53,545 bases of DNA, from the NCBI GenBank assembly GCA_035293805.1, contig DATGMD010000056.1, positions 1-53,545 on the forward strand, written 5' to 3'. The notes beneath the pieces are model-generated. The model searched no databases. It was not told the origin of the DNA and saw only the letters and a list, made by a program, of their open reading frames with translations. A program made the translations under genes and the position numbers. This DNA comes from JAJPHF01 sp035293805 (lineage in GTDB: Bacteria > Chloroflexota > UBA6077 > JAJPHF01). Positions 23,088 through 31,342 of this stretch are shown here, one piece after another. How positions within the stretch are numbered: the first letter of the stretch is position 1; the number at the start of each line of letters is the position of its first letter.

Positions 23088-26000
23088 ATGACCTGTCGAA
23101 ACTGTGGCGCGGCGAACCCCCAGGCCGCGCGCTTCTGCCAGCAGTGCGGCGTCGCCTTCGGCGCAGCCTGCCCGCGCTGCGGCAGCGCCACCTGGCCTGC
23201 CGCCCGCTACTGCACCGAGTGTGGGACGGCCCTCGCGGCGGGAAGCGCCGCCGCCCTCACTCTTCCAGGCTTGGGGGGGCCGGCGCGAAGCGAGCCGAGG
23301 GGCGACGGCGCCGCGCTCGCGGAAGCCGGGGCGGCGCCCGGCACCGCCCCCGATGCGCTCCCCGAGGAGCGGCGCCTCGTCACGGTGCTGTTCGCCGACG
23401 TGGTCGGCTTCACGCCGCTCGCGGAGCGCCTCGACCCCGAGGACGTGCGCGACCTCATGCTGCGGACCTTCCGCGAGCTAGCGCGCATCGTCCGGGAGCA
23501 CGGCGGGCGCATCGAGAAGTACATCGGCGACGCGCTGTTCGGGCTGTTCGGCGCGCCGCTGGCCCGCGAAGACGACGTGGAGCGCGCGCTGCGCTGCGCC
23601 CGCGCGCTCCACCGCGCCGTCGAGCAGCTCTCCGCCGAGCTGGGGCTGGCGCCTGACGCCCCGTTGCGGCTCCGCATCGGCGTGAACACCGGCCTGGCCG
23701 TCGTCGGCGCCGTGGGCGACGGCCACGAGTACGGCGTGATGGGCGACACGGTGAACACCGCCGCCCGCCTGCAAACCGCCGCCGACCCCGCGACCACCCT
23801 GGTCGGCGAGGCTACCTGGCGCGCGGCGCAGCGCCACTTCGCCTTCTCGCCCCCCCGCCTCCTCCAGCTCAAGGGCAAGGCCGTCCCCACGCTCGGCTAT
23901 ACGCTGCTCGGCCCGCGCACGAGCCTGAGCCAGCCGGCAACGGTCGAGCCGCTGCTCGGCCGCGACGCCGAGGTGACGGCGCTCCGGAGCTGGGTCGACG
24001 CGGTGGCCGGCGGCCAGGGCCGCGTCGGCATCATCGTCGGCGAGACGGGGATGGGCAAGACGCGCTTGCTCGCCGAGGCCCAGCGCGCCGCCGAGCAGGC
24101 TGGCGTGGGGTGGGCGCTCGGCCAGGGCCTGCCCCATCGCCAGAACGTGCCCGGCGGCATCTTCGACCACGCCGCGCGCACGCTCATGGGACTGCCGCTC
24201 CACGGCAGTCTCGGCGACCCGGCTGCCGCCGAGGCCAGGCTGCGGGCGCGGCTGGCCGAACTGGACGCCTCGGGCGCCTACCCCTATCTCGCCCGACGCC
24301 TGAACCTGCCGCACGACCCGCGTTTCGAGGCCGAGCTGGCGCAGCTGGCGCCCGCCGCCATCGCCGCCCGCGCCGCCATCGCCATCGAGCGCCTGTTCGT
24401 CGGCCTGGCCTCGGAAGCGCCGCTCATCCTGGCCGTGGACGACGCGCACTGGGCCGACCCCAGCTCGCTCGCCATCCAGGAGCGCCTCCTGGCGCTGACC
24501 GAGCGCGTGCCGCTCGGCCTGTTCTATGCTTTCCGCGCCGACGTCGACAGCGCCTGTAGCCGCCTGCGCGATCGCGCGGCGCGCGAGCTGCCCCACCGCT
24601 ACGCCGAGCTAACGCTCGGCGCGCTGTCGCGGGAGGCCAGCGCCGCGCTCGCCCAGCGCCTGCTCGGCGACGACGTGGCGCCGGCGGTCGTCGAGCTAGT
24701 GCTCGACCGCGCCGAGGGCAACCCGCTCTACCTGGAGGAGGTCGCCCGCAGCCTTGTCGAGGCTGGCGCCCTTGTCCGCACCGACAGCGGCTGGCACCTG
24801 GGCGAGGGCAGCGAGCTTTACCTGCCTACCACCCTGCACGCCACGCTGCTCGCCCGCCTCGACCGGCTGGCCGAGCCCACCCGCCACCTGTTGCAAGCGG
24901 CCAGCGTGCTCGGTCGCCAGTTCGCCCTGCCGGTGCTGGAGCGGCTGGTGGGCGCCGAGGTCGACGTGGCCGCGGGGCTGCTCGAAGCGCAGCGCGCCGG
25001 CCTGCTCGAAGCCGTGCCCAACGCGGACGAGCGCCGCTACCAGTTTCGCCACGGCCTGCTGCAAGAGGTTAGCTACGGCACGCTCCTGCTGCGCCGCCGC
25101 CGCGAGCTGCACCGCGCCGCCGCCGAGGCGCTGCTCGCCACCGCGCCCGCGCCCGCCGCCCCGCCGCTAGAGGCGCTGGCCGAGCACTACGCGCAGGCCG
25201 AGGCCTGGCCCGAGGCGCAGGACGCCGCGGCCGCCGCCGCCGAGCGCGCCGAGCAGGGGCACACCTACCGGGAGGCCGCCATCCACTGGCGGGCCGCCGC
25301 GCGCGCGGCTGCCGCGCAAGGAGCGGCCGTGCCTGGCCGCGAGCGCGGCCGCCTCGCCGAGCGCGAGGGCGATGCGCTCCTCCAGCTTGGCGAGTGGGCC
25401 GAGGCGCAGACGGCCTACGAGACCGCCCTGGCGGCCTGGATGGAGGAGCCACCGCGCGAGCGCCAGGCCGCGCGCAGCCGCCTGCACGTCCGGCTGGCGC
25501 GCGTCGCCTACCTGATGATCGACCCCGACCGGGTGAGCCGCATGCTGGAAGTGGCCGTGCCGGGCCTCGATCCGAGCAATCCCCTGCTCGCCGTCGCGCT
25601 CAGTCTGGAGGCGCAAGCTTGCCTCCTGCGCGGCAGCTACCACGCCGCCGCGGTCAACGCGAGCCGCGCCCTCCAGCTCGCGCGGCGATTCGGCGGCCCG
25701 AGCGAGCTGGGCGACGCCTACGCCGCGCTCACGAATCCCGCGCTGCTCGGCGAGATCGGGCCCCGCGCCCGCACGTATAGCGCCGAGTGGGTGCGCCTGG
25801 CGCGTCAGCAGGGCGATCCGACGCAGCTCGTCCGCGCGCTCCACTCCAGCGTGGCGAACCACCTGATGCTGCGCGGGACGGCCAGCTCGGCCGAGGAGGC
25901 CGACGCGGCCGAGGCCCTCGCCGTGGCGACGGACCTGCGCGCGCCGGCGCTCGTGCGCACCGCGCGCTCGGTCCTGGGCGGGGTCCAGTTCTTCCGCGGC

Positions 26001-26768
26001 GACTGGGATGGCGCGGCGCGCGAGCTGGCGGGCGGCATGGGCACGCGGCCCGAGGACGTGGGGATGCCGGCCGACTTCACGCGGTTCGTGCTCGGCTCGC
26101 TGCACACCGCTCGCGGCGCGCTCGCCATCGGCCGCGGCTGGTTCGAGGAGGGGCTGGAGCGGGCGCGCTTTGGCCACACCGCCGTCTGGATGGGGGCCGG
26201 GCTGGCGCGCAGCCTGCGCCTCGCGGGCGATACGGCGGGCGCCCGGGCCGCCCTTGCGCGGGCGGCGGCGGGGCAGGCGGAGATCCAATGCCCGGCCTGC
26301 AGCCTCGTGTTCTTCGCGATCGCCGCCGAGGAGTACGCCGCGCTCAGCGAGCCGGCCGCCGCCGAGCACGCGGCCGCGGAGGCGCAGCGCCTGGCTCGCG
26401 CCAGCGACCACGCGCCCGCGCGCCTCGCCGCCCACCGCGCCCTGGCGCGGCTCCACCTCGACGCCGGGCGACCCGACGCGGCGCTGGCTGAGCTGGCGCC
26501 CGCGCTGCGCCTCAGCCAGTCCGTGGAGCACCTCTACGACCGCGCCCGCACGGAGCACCTAGGGGGCCAGGCGCGCCTCGCTCGCGCCCGTCCTCGCGAC
26601 CGCGCCGCGGCCCGCGACCTGCTTGGCCGGGCCCTGCGCACCTTCGAGCACCTCGGGGCCGCGCCCGAGGCGGACGCCTGCCGCGCAGCCCTCGCCACGC
26701 TCCCGCGCGCCCGTGGCCCGCGCCGTCTCGCCGCCCCCGCGCCGCGCCCCCTCGTCCAGGCCGTCTAA
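23088..26768 (+). CDS. Class III adenylate cyclase fused to AAA-type ATPase and TPR-like region
   Basis: A 1226-residue multidomain signalling protein. Residues 3-46 form two zinc-ribbon units (CRNCG..CQQCG and CPRCG..CTECG). Residues 95-270 are a class III nucleotidyl cyclase: metal Asp104 (FADVVGFT) and Asp148 (YIGD), the adenine-selecting Lys144 and Asp220, and the transition-state Asn223 and Arg227 (NTAARL). All key residues are intact, so it should make cAMP. Residues 285-560 are an AAA/AfsR-like ATPase with Walker A GETGMGKT (318-325) and Walker B LILAVDDAHWAD. The rest, about 640-1200, is Ala-rich helical repeat of the TPR type. This domain order is well known in Actinobacteria, Chloroflexota and proteobacteria. 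It probably senses a partner through the repeats. DoxX upstream is likely cotranscribed. Confidence 0.93.
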   Translation: MTCRNCGAANPQAARFCQQCGVAFGAACPRCGSATWPAARYCTECGTALAAGSAAALTLPGLGGPARSEPRGDGAALAEAGAAPGTAPDALPEERRLVTVLFADVVGFTPLAERLDPEDVRDLMLRTFRELARIVREHGGRIEKYIGDALFGLFGAPLAREDDVERALRCARALHRAVEQLSAELGLAPDAPLRLRIGVNTGLAVVGAVGDGHEYGVMGDTVNTAARLQTAADPATTLVGEATWRAAQRHFAFSPPRLLQLKGKAVPTLGYTLLGPRTSLSQPATVEPLLGRDAEVTALRSWVDAVAGGQGRVGIIVGETGMGKTRLLAEAQRAAEQAGVGWALGQGLPHRQNVPGGIFDHAARTLMGLPLHGSLGDPAAAEARLRARLAELDASGAYPYLARRLNLPHDPRFEAELAQLAPAAIAARAAIAIERLFVGLASEAPLILAVDDAHWADPSSLAIQERLLALTERVPLGLFYAFRADVDSACSRLRDRAARELPHRYAELTLGALSREASAALAQRLLGDDVAPAVVELVLDRAEGNPLYLEEVARSLVEAGALVRTDSGWHLGEGSELYLPTTLHATLLARLDRLAEPTRHLLQAASVLGRQFALPVLERLVGAEVDVAAGLLEAQRAGLLEAVPNADERRYQFRHGLLQEVSYGTLLLRRRRELHRAAAEALLATAPAPAAPPLEALAEHYAQAEAWPEAQDAAAAAAERAEQGHTYREAAIHWRAAARAAAAQGAAVPGRERGRLAEREGDALLQLGEWAEAQTAYETALAAWMEEPPRERQAARSRLHVRLARVAYLMIDPDRVSRMLEVAVPGLDPSNPLLAVALSLEAQACLLRGSYHAAAVNASRALQLARRFGGPSELGDAYAALTNPALLGEIGPRARTYSAEWVRLARQQGDPTQLVRALHSSVANHLMLRGTASSAEEADAAEALAVATDLRAPALVRTARSVLGGVQFFRGDWDGAARELAGGMGTRPEDVGMPADFTRFVLGSLHTARGALAIGRGWFEEGLERARFGHTAVWMGAGLARSLRLAGDTAGARAALARAAAGQAEIQCPACSLVFFAIAAEEYAALSEPAAAEHAAAEAQRLARASDHAPARLAAHRALARLHLDAGRPDAALAELAPALRLSQSVEHLYDRARTEHLGGQARLARARPRDRAAARDLLGRALRTFEHLGAAPEADACRAALATLPRARGPRRLAAPAPRPLVQAV

Positions 26769-26789
26769 CCCTGCGGGGCGCATCCGGCG

Positions 26790-27050
26790 CTAGCGGTACG
26801 TGTGCTCGTCGCGCTTGCGGATGTCGATGATGGCCAAGATCTGCTCGCGGTCGTCGATGTCGAACAGAATGCGCCAGTCGCCCACGCGACGACGATACTG
26901 GGCCACTGGCGCGTGCTCCAGTTTGATGGTTCCTGGCTGTCTAGGTTCTTCTTGTAGACTTGCGATGGTCGCTCGCACATGTCGGGCCTGCCGCGTCGGC
27001 AACGCCAGGAACGACTTACGTGCCTGGCGAGAGAAGATAGCGCGGTACAC
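26790..27050 (-). CDS. RelE/ParE family toxin of a type II toxin-antitoxin pair
   Basis: An 86-residue basic protein with the RelE/ParE fold pattern: a helix-rich start (FSRQARKSFLALPTRQARH), then strands YRRRVGDWRILFDIDD and QILAIIDIRKRDEHTYR. RVGDWRILFDID is the typical core strand; the terminal basic segment with His and Tyr fits mRNA-interferase members. It starts with GTG (27050) that overlaps the antitoxin's TAG by one base (TAGTG), the antitoxin-first order normal for this class. A long cyclase gene converges on it, with 21 bases between the stops. Confidence 0.88.
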   Translation of the reverse strand: MYRAIFSRQARKSFLALPTRQARHVRATIASLQEEPRQPGTIKLEHAPVAQYRRRVGDWRILFDIDDREQILAIIDIRKRDEHTYR

Positions 27051-27334
27051 TACAGTCCCTTTTCGGCGAAGACCTCCGCAGCAGATATTCCCCGACCGGC
27101 GTCAATATCCTGGCGAGCTTCGAGCAACACAGCTAGATACTCGGGGTCCGCGAACTCCTTTAATGCCTGCTGCACCTCACGGTAGTGCTCGAAGTCGACG
27201 ATGACTGCCGCTGGCTCACCGTCACGCGTGACGATCAGCTCTTGCCCTTCGCTCGCGAGGCGGTCCAGAAATTCGGGTAGGCGCCGCTCTAGGTCGTGCA
27301 TACCCACGACCTGAGCGGATGGCCACTCACTCAC
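27050..27334 (-). CDS. Phd/YefM-type antitoxin
   Basis: A 94-residue acidic protein partnered with the RelE/ParE toxin. The N-terminal DNA-binding part reads VVGMHDLERRLPEFLDRLAS, followed by LIVTRDGEPAAVIVDFEHYR, the hallmark strand-turn of Phd/YefM antitoxins. The C-terminal 40 residues form the acidic, helical toxin-binding tail. I chose GTG 27334, which has GAGGAGG seven bases upstream. An ATG at 27364 is in frame and overlaps the upstream gene's stop, but has no ribosome binding site in a useful place. The gene lies only 26 bases after the gentisate dioxygenase stop, so it may be cotranscribed with it as well as autoregulated. Confidence 0.85.
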   Translation of the reverse strand: MSEWPSAQVVGMHDLERRLPEFLDRLASEGQELIVTRDGEPAAVIVDFEHYREVQQALKEFADPEYLAVLLEARQDIDAGRGISAAEVFAEKGL

Positions 27335-27360
27335 CTTATGGCCTCCTCTGCCGCCAATGA

Positions 27361-28416
27361 TCATGCTGCCTCGCGCAGCAGCCCCAGGGCGCGCAGGACG
27401 GGCGCGTCGGTGAACGAGAAGAGGATCGCCGGGGCCGCGCCCGACAGGTTGACGTGCTGGTGCGGGTACCAGCTGGGCACGCAGAATACGTCCTTCTCGT
27501 GCCAGTCGAGCCGGCGGTCGCCCACCAGCGTGTAGCCCGCGCCCTCGACGACGTGATACACGACGCTGCTCGTGTGCTGGTGCGGCTGCGTGCTGAAGCC
27601 GGCCGGCAGCCATTGCACGTGGCAGCCGATCGTCGGCATGACCGGCCCGCCCGTGCGCGGGTTCACGTACTCCAGCACCACGCCGTCGAACGGGCTGCCC
27701 GCGTCACGCGTCGCGATGTCCGCGAGCGTCGCCCGGGTGCGGTCCCAGGTGTAGTTCAGCAGCGGCGAATGAAGCCCGAGGTGCTGCTCGTAGGTCGGCA
27801 CTAGCGCGCCCGAGCCGTACTTGTGCTGCGAGTCGTCCACCGGCTTCGGCAGCGGCTGGCGCTCCTCGGGATACAGGTTGAAGAACATCGCGTCGAGCTG
27901 GTTCACTAGCGGCAGGTCCAGGCCGTCCAGCCAGACCATCGGCTCGTCGGACTCGTTGCCGTGGTCGTGCCAGGTCCAGTTCGGCGTCAGCACCATGTCG
28001 CCGGGGTTCATGATGGTCTTCTCGCCGTCCACCGCGGTGTAGGCGCCGTGGCCCTCGACGATGAAGCGCAGCGCGGCGGCCGTGTGGCGGTGCGAGCGCG
28101 CGATCTCCCCCGGCAGGATGAGCTGCAAGCCCGCGTACAGCGTCCCCGTGATGGCGCACTCGCCGTTCAGCCCCGGATTCAGCAGCATGACCACGCGGCG
28201 CTCGGCCTCGTCGGTCCCGATCAGCTCGCCCGCGCGGTACACCTGCGGCCGCAGCTCCGCCCACGACCACAGGTGCGGCACGGCCTTCGGCTGTGGCGTG
28301 GGCGTGATCAGGCTGTGCAGCACCGTCCACAGCGGCGCGGCGTGGTAGCGCTCCAGATCGCGGTAGTAGGCTTGCAGCGCCTGCTCGCGGGTGGCGGGAT
28401 CCTGCAACATCGCCAT
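27361..28416 (-). CDS. Gentisate 1,2-dioxygenase (bicupin)
   Basis: A 351-residue ring-cleaving dioxygenase that opens gentisate (or a related salicylate) to maleylpyruvate using Fe(II). The N-terminal cupin carries the iron site: SHRHTAAALRFIVEGHGAYT with His109 and His111, and WTWHDHGNES with His150. HRHT..ALRFI is close to diagnostic for the gentisate/salicylate/1-hydroxy-2-naphthoate dioxygenase group. The second cupin (PHQHTSSVVYHVVEGAG) is also His-bearing. GAGGAGGTG lies before ATG 28416. No maleylpyruvate isomerase or hydrolase is adjacent, so the rest of the pathway is elsewhere. Activity on 1-hydroxy-2-naphthoate or salicylate cannot be ruled out. Confidence 0.88.
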   Translation of the reverse strand: MAMLQDPATREQALQAYYRDLERYHAAPLWTVLHSLITPTPQPKAVPHLWSWAELRPQVYRAGELIGTDEAERRVVMLLNPGLNGECAITGTLYAGLQLILPGEIARSHRHTAAALRFIVEGHGAYTAVDGEKTIMNPGDMVLTPNWTWHDHGNESDEPMVWLDGLDLPLVNQLDAMFFNLYPEERQPLPKPVDDSQHKYGSGALVPTYEQHLGLHSPLLNYTWDRTRATLADIATRDAGSPFDGVVLEYVNPRTGGPVMPTIGCHVQWLPAGFSTQPHQHTSSVVYHVVEGAGYTLVGDRRLDWHEKDVFCVPSWYPHQHVNLSGAAPAILFSFTDAPVLRALGLLREAA

Positions 28417-28480
28417 GGCGACACCTCCTCACGGCAGCACGCGGCGCCTGCCCGCGTCAGCCCCTTCCCCATGTTCCGGA

Positions 28481-28486
28481 ATTATA
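28481..28486 (-). promoter_or_regulatory. Candidate -10 box upstream of the gentisate dioxygenase gene
   Basis: The minus strand reads TATAAT here, a perfect -10 hexamer in otherwise GC-rich DNA, 65-70 bases before the ATG at 28416. No convincing -35 box is present at the right distance, so the promoter is only probable. Confidence 0.35.
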
Positions 28487-28592
28487 CGGCGTGCTGACTA
28501 AAGGCGGGCAGCGGCGCTCGGCTCGGCTAGAGGCAGACCACTGGCCCGCATCGGACATCGAGTGCGCCGGAGGAGCGGGGGGCGAGGGTAGC

Positions 28593-29021
28593 TCAATTCG
28601 GGGGGCAGGTGCAGTTCATGTGCATGGCCGAAAGCAGCCGATCGAGGTCGAACGGCTTCGGCACGGCGATCCGCGCGCCGGCCGCCAGCGCCGCGGCCAG
28701 GTGCTCGCGGCTGGCGCTCATCGCGACCACCGGCACCCCGGCGCCCACGGTGGCCAGGTGCCGCAGCACGCCCACGCCGTCCACGCGGGGCAGCATCATG
28801 TCCAACAGCACGGCGCACAGGTGGTCGGCACGGCGGCGATGCGTGTCCAGGCGGTGAATGGCCTCCGCCCCGTCGCGCGCCTCCTCCACCTCGTAGCCCT
28901 CGTCCCGCAGGAAGTCGGCCACCATCTCGCGCACGGCCGGCTCGTCCTCCACGACCAGCACCGTGTGTGGGTGATCCTGAGAGCCTGCCGCGCACTGGCC
29001 GTTCGCCTGCATCGTACTCAT
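28593..29021 (-). CDS. Single-domain response regulator
   Basis: A 142-residue receiver domain without an output domain, as in CheY/Spo0F-like proteins. The acidic pair is Glu25-Asp26 (VLVVEDEPAV), the phosphoacceptor Asp74 (VLLDMMLP), the switch Ser102 (AMSAS) and the Lys122 (PKPFD), all canonical. The C-terminus ends in NCTCPPN after the last helix. No histidine kinase lies in the window, so it is an orphan whose partner cannot be named. It is 81 bases upstream of a membrane-protein gene's stop on the same strand. Confidence 0.9.
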   Translation of the reverse strand: MSTMQANGQCAAGSQDHPHTVLVVEDEPAVREMVADFLRDEGYEVEEARDGAEAIHRLDTHRRRADHLCAVLLDMMLPRVDGVGVLRHLATVGAGVPVVAMSASREHLAAALAAGARIAVPKPFDLDRLLSAMHMNCTCPPN

Positions 29022-29102
29022 CCCGTCTGGTCGTCAATGCCTTTACTTTTTCTTAGAATGCAAGATGCGGACCACGGCTCCGCGCGCGGTTATCTCATCG
29101 GC

Positions 29103-30056
29103 CTACGCCTCGCGCGCCCGCAGCCCCAGATAGAGCAGCGTCAGCGCGTTCGCGGCCAGGGGAAAAAACAGCAGATTCGCCGCCAGCAGCCCCAGCCCGC
29201 TCAGCAGCAGCGTCGTGGCGGCATCCGCCTGGCCGCCCAGCAGCGCCGCGACGAGCCGCGACGCGGCGCCGCCCAGGACGCCCTGCGCGACGGCGAGCAC
29301 CGTGAGCAGCAGAGCAGTCTGCCACCAGCGCCCACGCAGCAGCGCCGCGCTCCGCCGCAGCGCGTTCGCCGCCCCCGCGTCCTCCAGCACCACCGCCTGG
29401 ATGAACAAGGCCCAGCGCACGAAGGCGTAGACCGCGTACAGGAGCGCGCCACTGACCAGGCCGACGAGCGCCAGCGAGAGCAGCGCCGTCAGCCACGAAG
29501 GGGGCGCCTCGCCCGCCGGCGCCAGCATGTACTGGGCGGCGAACAGCACCACCCAAATGGCGCACACCGCGAGCAGCACGGCGCAGATAATGACGCCGGC
29601 CAGCAGGATCGCGCCGAACAGCGGCCCGAGCCGCTCCAGCACCGCGCGGTAGGCGCCGGCGATCGCGCCCGCGCCGGCCGCCGGGCGGCGCCCGGCGGCC
29701 GCTTGCTCGCCGTTCAGCAAGTACGCCAGCGCGCCGGCGCTCAGCACCGTGCCGACCACCTGGAGCAGCGTCGCGGCGATCAGCAGCAGCCAGAAGCCGA
29801 TCGCGCGATCGGCGCCGACGCCCAGCAGCGCCGCCACCGCCTCGCCCGGCGCGTGTACCTCCGGGAGCGTGGCCGCGAGCACGGCGTCGAGCGAGACCGA
29901 GGCGCCGTAGCCGGCCAGCCAGGTGAGCAGTCCCGTCGGCAGCTGCGCCACCGCCGTGGCGCCGAGGTAGAGCCCGAAGCGAGCGCGGTAGCTGGCCCAC
30001 GACCGCCCGAGCAGCGGGCCGATGCCTAACGCCCGCGGCGCCGTGGCCGCCTGCAT
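29103..30056 (-). CDS. Polytopic membrane protein, glycerophosphodiesterase-membrane-domain-like
   Basis: A 317-residue protein with six or more hydrophobic helices. It begins with a short cytoplasmic segment, PLLGRSWASYRARFGLYLG, the usual opening of proteins with the glycerophosphoryl diester phosphodiesterase membrane domain. Later, FVRWALFIQAVVLEDAGA followed by ALRRSAALLRGRWW is also typical of that family. No enzymatic domain is attached, so it is a stand-alone membrane domain of unknown role. I took ATG 30056 because GGGAGG is just upstream; the longer frame above it is not protein-like. It diverges from rdgB across a 163-base gap. Confidence 0.8.
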   Translation of the reverse strand: MQAATAPRALGIGPLLGRSWASYRARFGLYLGATAVAQLPTGLLTWLAGYGASVSLDAVLAATLPEVHAPGEAVAALLGVGADRAIGFWLLLIAATLLQVVGTVLSAGALAYLLNGEQAAAGRRPAAGAGAIAGAYRAVLERLGPLFGAILLAGVIICAVLLAVCAIWVVLFAAQYMLAPAGEAPPSWLTALLSLALVGLVSGALLYAVYAFVRWALFIQAVVLEDAGAANALRRSAALLRGRWWQTALLLTVLAVAQGVLGGAASRLVAALLGGQADAATTLLLSGLGLLAANLLFFPLAANALTLLYLGLRAREA

Positions 30057-30219
30057 ACCCGCCTCCCTGTACCGGCCAGATTGTAGCCCGCCCCTCGCGC
30101 CCCCGACTACGCCGTCCGCGTGGCCCCTGTCGAAGCGGGGCCTGTATGCCGCCGGGTCGGATAGACTGAGAGTGCGCGCGAAACATGCCATGATTCAGCG
30201 CGCCCGATGGGGGAGCACC

Positions 30220-30849
30220 GTGGCTGACACACCGCTGCGACCGGGCGACCGGCTGCTGCTGGCGACGACGAGCGCGGGCAAGCAGCGCGAGCTGCGCGCG
30301 CTGCTCGGCGACCTGCCGCTCACGCTCGTCACGCCGGCCGACCTGGGGCTGACGCTGGTGCCCGAGGAGACCGGCACCACCTTCGCCGCCAACGCCGCTA
30401 TCAAGGCCCACGCCTACCACGCCGCCGCCGGCCTGCCCACCCTAGCCGAGGACTCGGGGCTGGAGGTGGACGCGCTCGGCGGGGCGCCGGGCGTCTACAG
30501 CGCCCGCTGGGAAGGGCTGCCCGACGGCGCCGAGAAGAACGCGCTGCTGCTCAGCCGCGTGGCCGACGTGCCGCCTGCGGAGCGCGGCTGCCGCTACGTC
30601 TGCCACATGGTGCTCATCGACGGCGCCGGGGCCGAGCACCACGCGGAGGGCGAGTGCCGTGGCACGGTCGCCTACGAGCAGCGCGGCACTGGCGGCTTCG
30701 GGTACGACCCCCTCTTCTACGTCCCGGAACGGGGCCAGACGATGGCCGAGCTGCCCGCCGCCGAGAAGGACCGCCTCAGTCATCGCGGCGCCGCCGCCGC
30801 CCGCCTCCGCGCCATCATCCAGCGCCTGCTCGCCGGCGCCACCAGCTAA
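30220..30849 (+). CDS. rdgB: RdgB/HAM1-type non-canonical purine NTP pyrophosphatase
   Basis: A 209-residue house-cleaning enzyme that hydrolyses dITP, dXTP and ITP to monophosphates, keeping deaminated purines out of DNA. Motifs are LLATTSAGKQREL (N-terminal nucleotide loop), LAEDSGLEVDALGGAPGVYS (metal-binding Asp), GGFGYDPLFYVPERG and KDRLSHRGAA. The Asn usual in the ATxNxxK loop is Ser here, a mild deviation. GTG 30220 is supported by GGGGGAG upstream and starts right at the family N-terminus. An in-frame ATG at 30190 is an alternative. It diverges from the membrane-protein gene. Confidence 0.93.
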   Translation: MADTPLRPGDRLLLATTSAGKQRELRALLGDLPLTLVTPADLGLTLVPEETGTTFAANAAIKAHAYHAAAGLPTLAEDSGLEVDALGGAPGVYSARWEGLPDGAEKNALLLSRVADVPPAERGCRYVCHMVLIDGAGAEHHAEGECRGTVAYEQRGTGGFGYDPLFYVPERGQTMAELPAAEKDRLSHRGAAAARLRAIIQRLLAGATS

Positions 30850-30856
30850 GCGGCCG

Positions 30857-30909
30857 GCCCAGGTTGGGGTGCATGTTTGTCTTCGCCAAACATGCACCCC
30901 AACCTGGGC
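30857..30909. terminator. Perfect 23-bp hairpin after rdgB
   Basis: Two 23-base arms (30857-30879 and 30887-30909, beginning GCCCAGGTTGGGG) pair perfectly around the loop TCTTCGC, eight bases after the rdgB stop. No T-run follows. The length and perfection exceed a normal terminator stem and recall a palindromic repeat. Confidence 0.6.
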
Positions 30910-30931
30910 GCGTGCTTAGCCACGCGCCCAG
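30904..30931. repeat. Second hairpin overlapping the first
   Basis: CTGGGCGCGTG and CACGCGCCCAG form an 11-bp stem around CTTAGC. Its left arm shares 30904-30909 with the right arm of the preceding hairpin, so an RNA can form only one of the two fully. Confidence 0.55.
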
Positions 30932-31069
30932 CGGCTTGGCATAACTCTTGCTACGTCATGCGGCTGGCGGCCCGGGCCTGGGAGCCTCTGACGGAGGGGA
31001 GCCGTCATCCGCGTGCCAGCCGGCCTTCTGCCCCGCCGCCCAACCCCACGACCACGCGAGAATGCCATC

Positions 31070-31342
31070 GTGAGCACCGTACTTCAGGAGCTAGCCGAGC
31101 AGGCTGCCGCGCAGCCCGGCCGGCTCGCCGCCGTGCTCTTGCCCTACGCCCGGGCGCGCGGCTGGGATGACGCGGCGCTCGCCGCGGCGCTCGGCTGCTC
31201 GCTGGGCGCCCTGCCCCACATCCTCCTTGCCCGCGAGCCGGCCCCCGAGCACCTCGAAGACGAGGCGGAGGCGCTGGCCAGCCTGTGGGGCGCCGACCCC
31301 TGGCGACTCGTCGCGCTCCTGCAAGTGGCCCGCGACGACTAG
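31070..31342 (+). CDS. Small helical protein, unknown function
   Basis: A 90-residue protein from GTG 31070. It is largely helical and contains a helix-turn-helix-like stretch, WDDAALAAALGCSLGALPHI, then EALASLWGADPWRLVALLQV. The two Asp-x-x-x-Leu helices with a Cys in the turn recall short proteins of unknown function in Deinococcota and Chloroflexota. The ribosome binding site is poor (GCGAGA). Its stop and the stop of the convergent thioesterase gene share the tetranucleotide CTAG (31339-31342). No function is claimed, but the coding composition and the tidy end favour a real gene. Confidence 0.6.
   Translation: MSTVLQELAEQAAAQPGRLAAVLLPYARARGWDDAALAAALGCSLGALPHILLAREPAPEHLEDEAEALASLWGADPWRLVALLQVARDD

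Noticed and set aside
27362..27364. ATG overlapping the gentisate dioxygenase stop as the antitoxin start
   Set aside because: GTG 27334 has GAGGAGG at the right distance and fits the family N-terminus better.
28491..30029. 512-codon plus-strand frame opposite the response regulator and membrane protein
   Set aside because: Arg/Gln-rich shadow of two genes with intact motifs.
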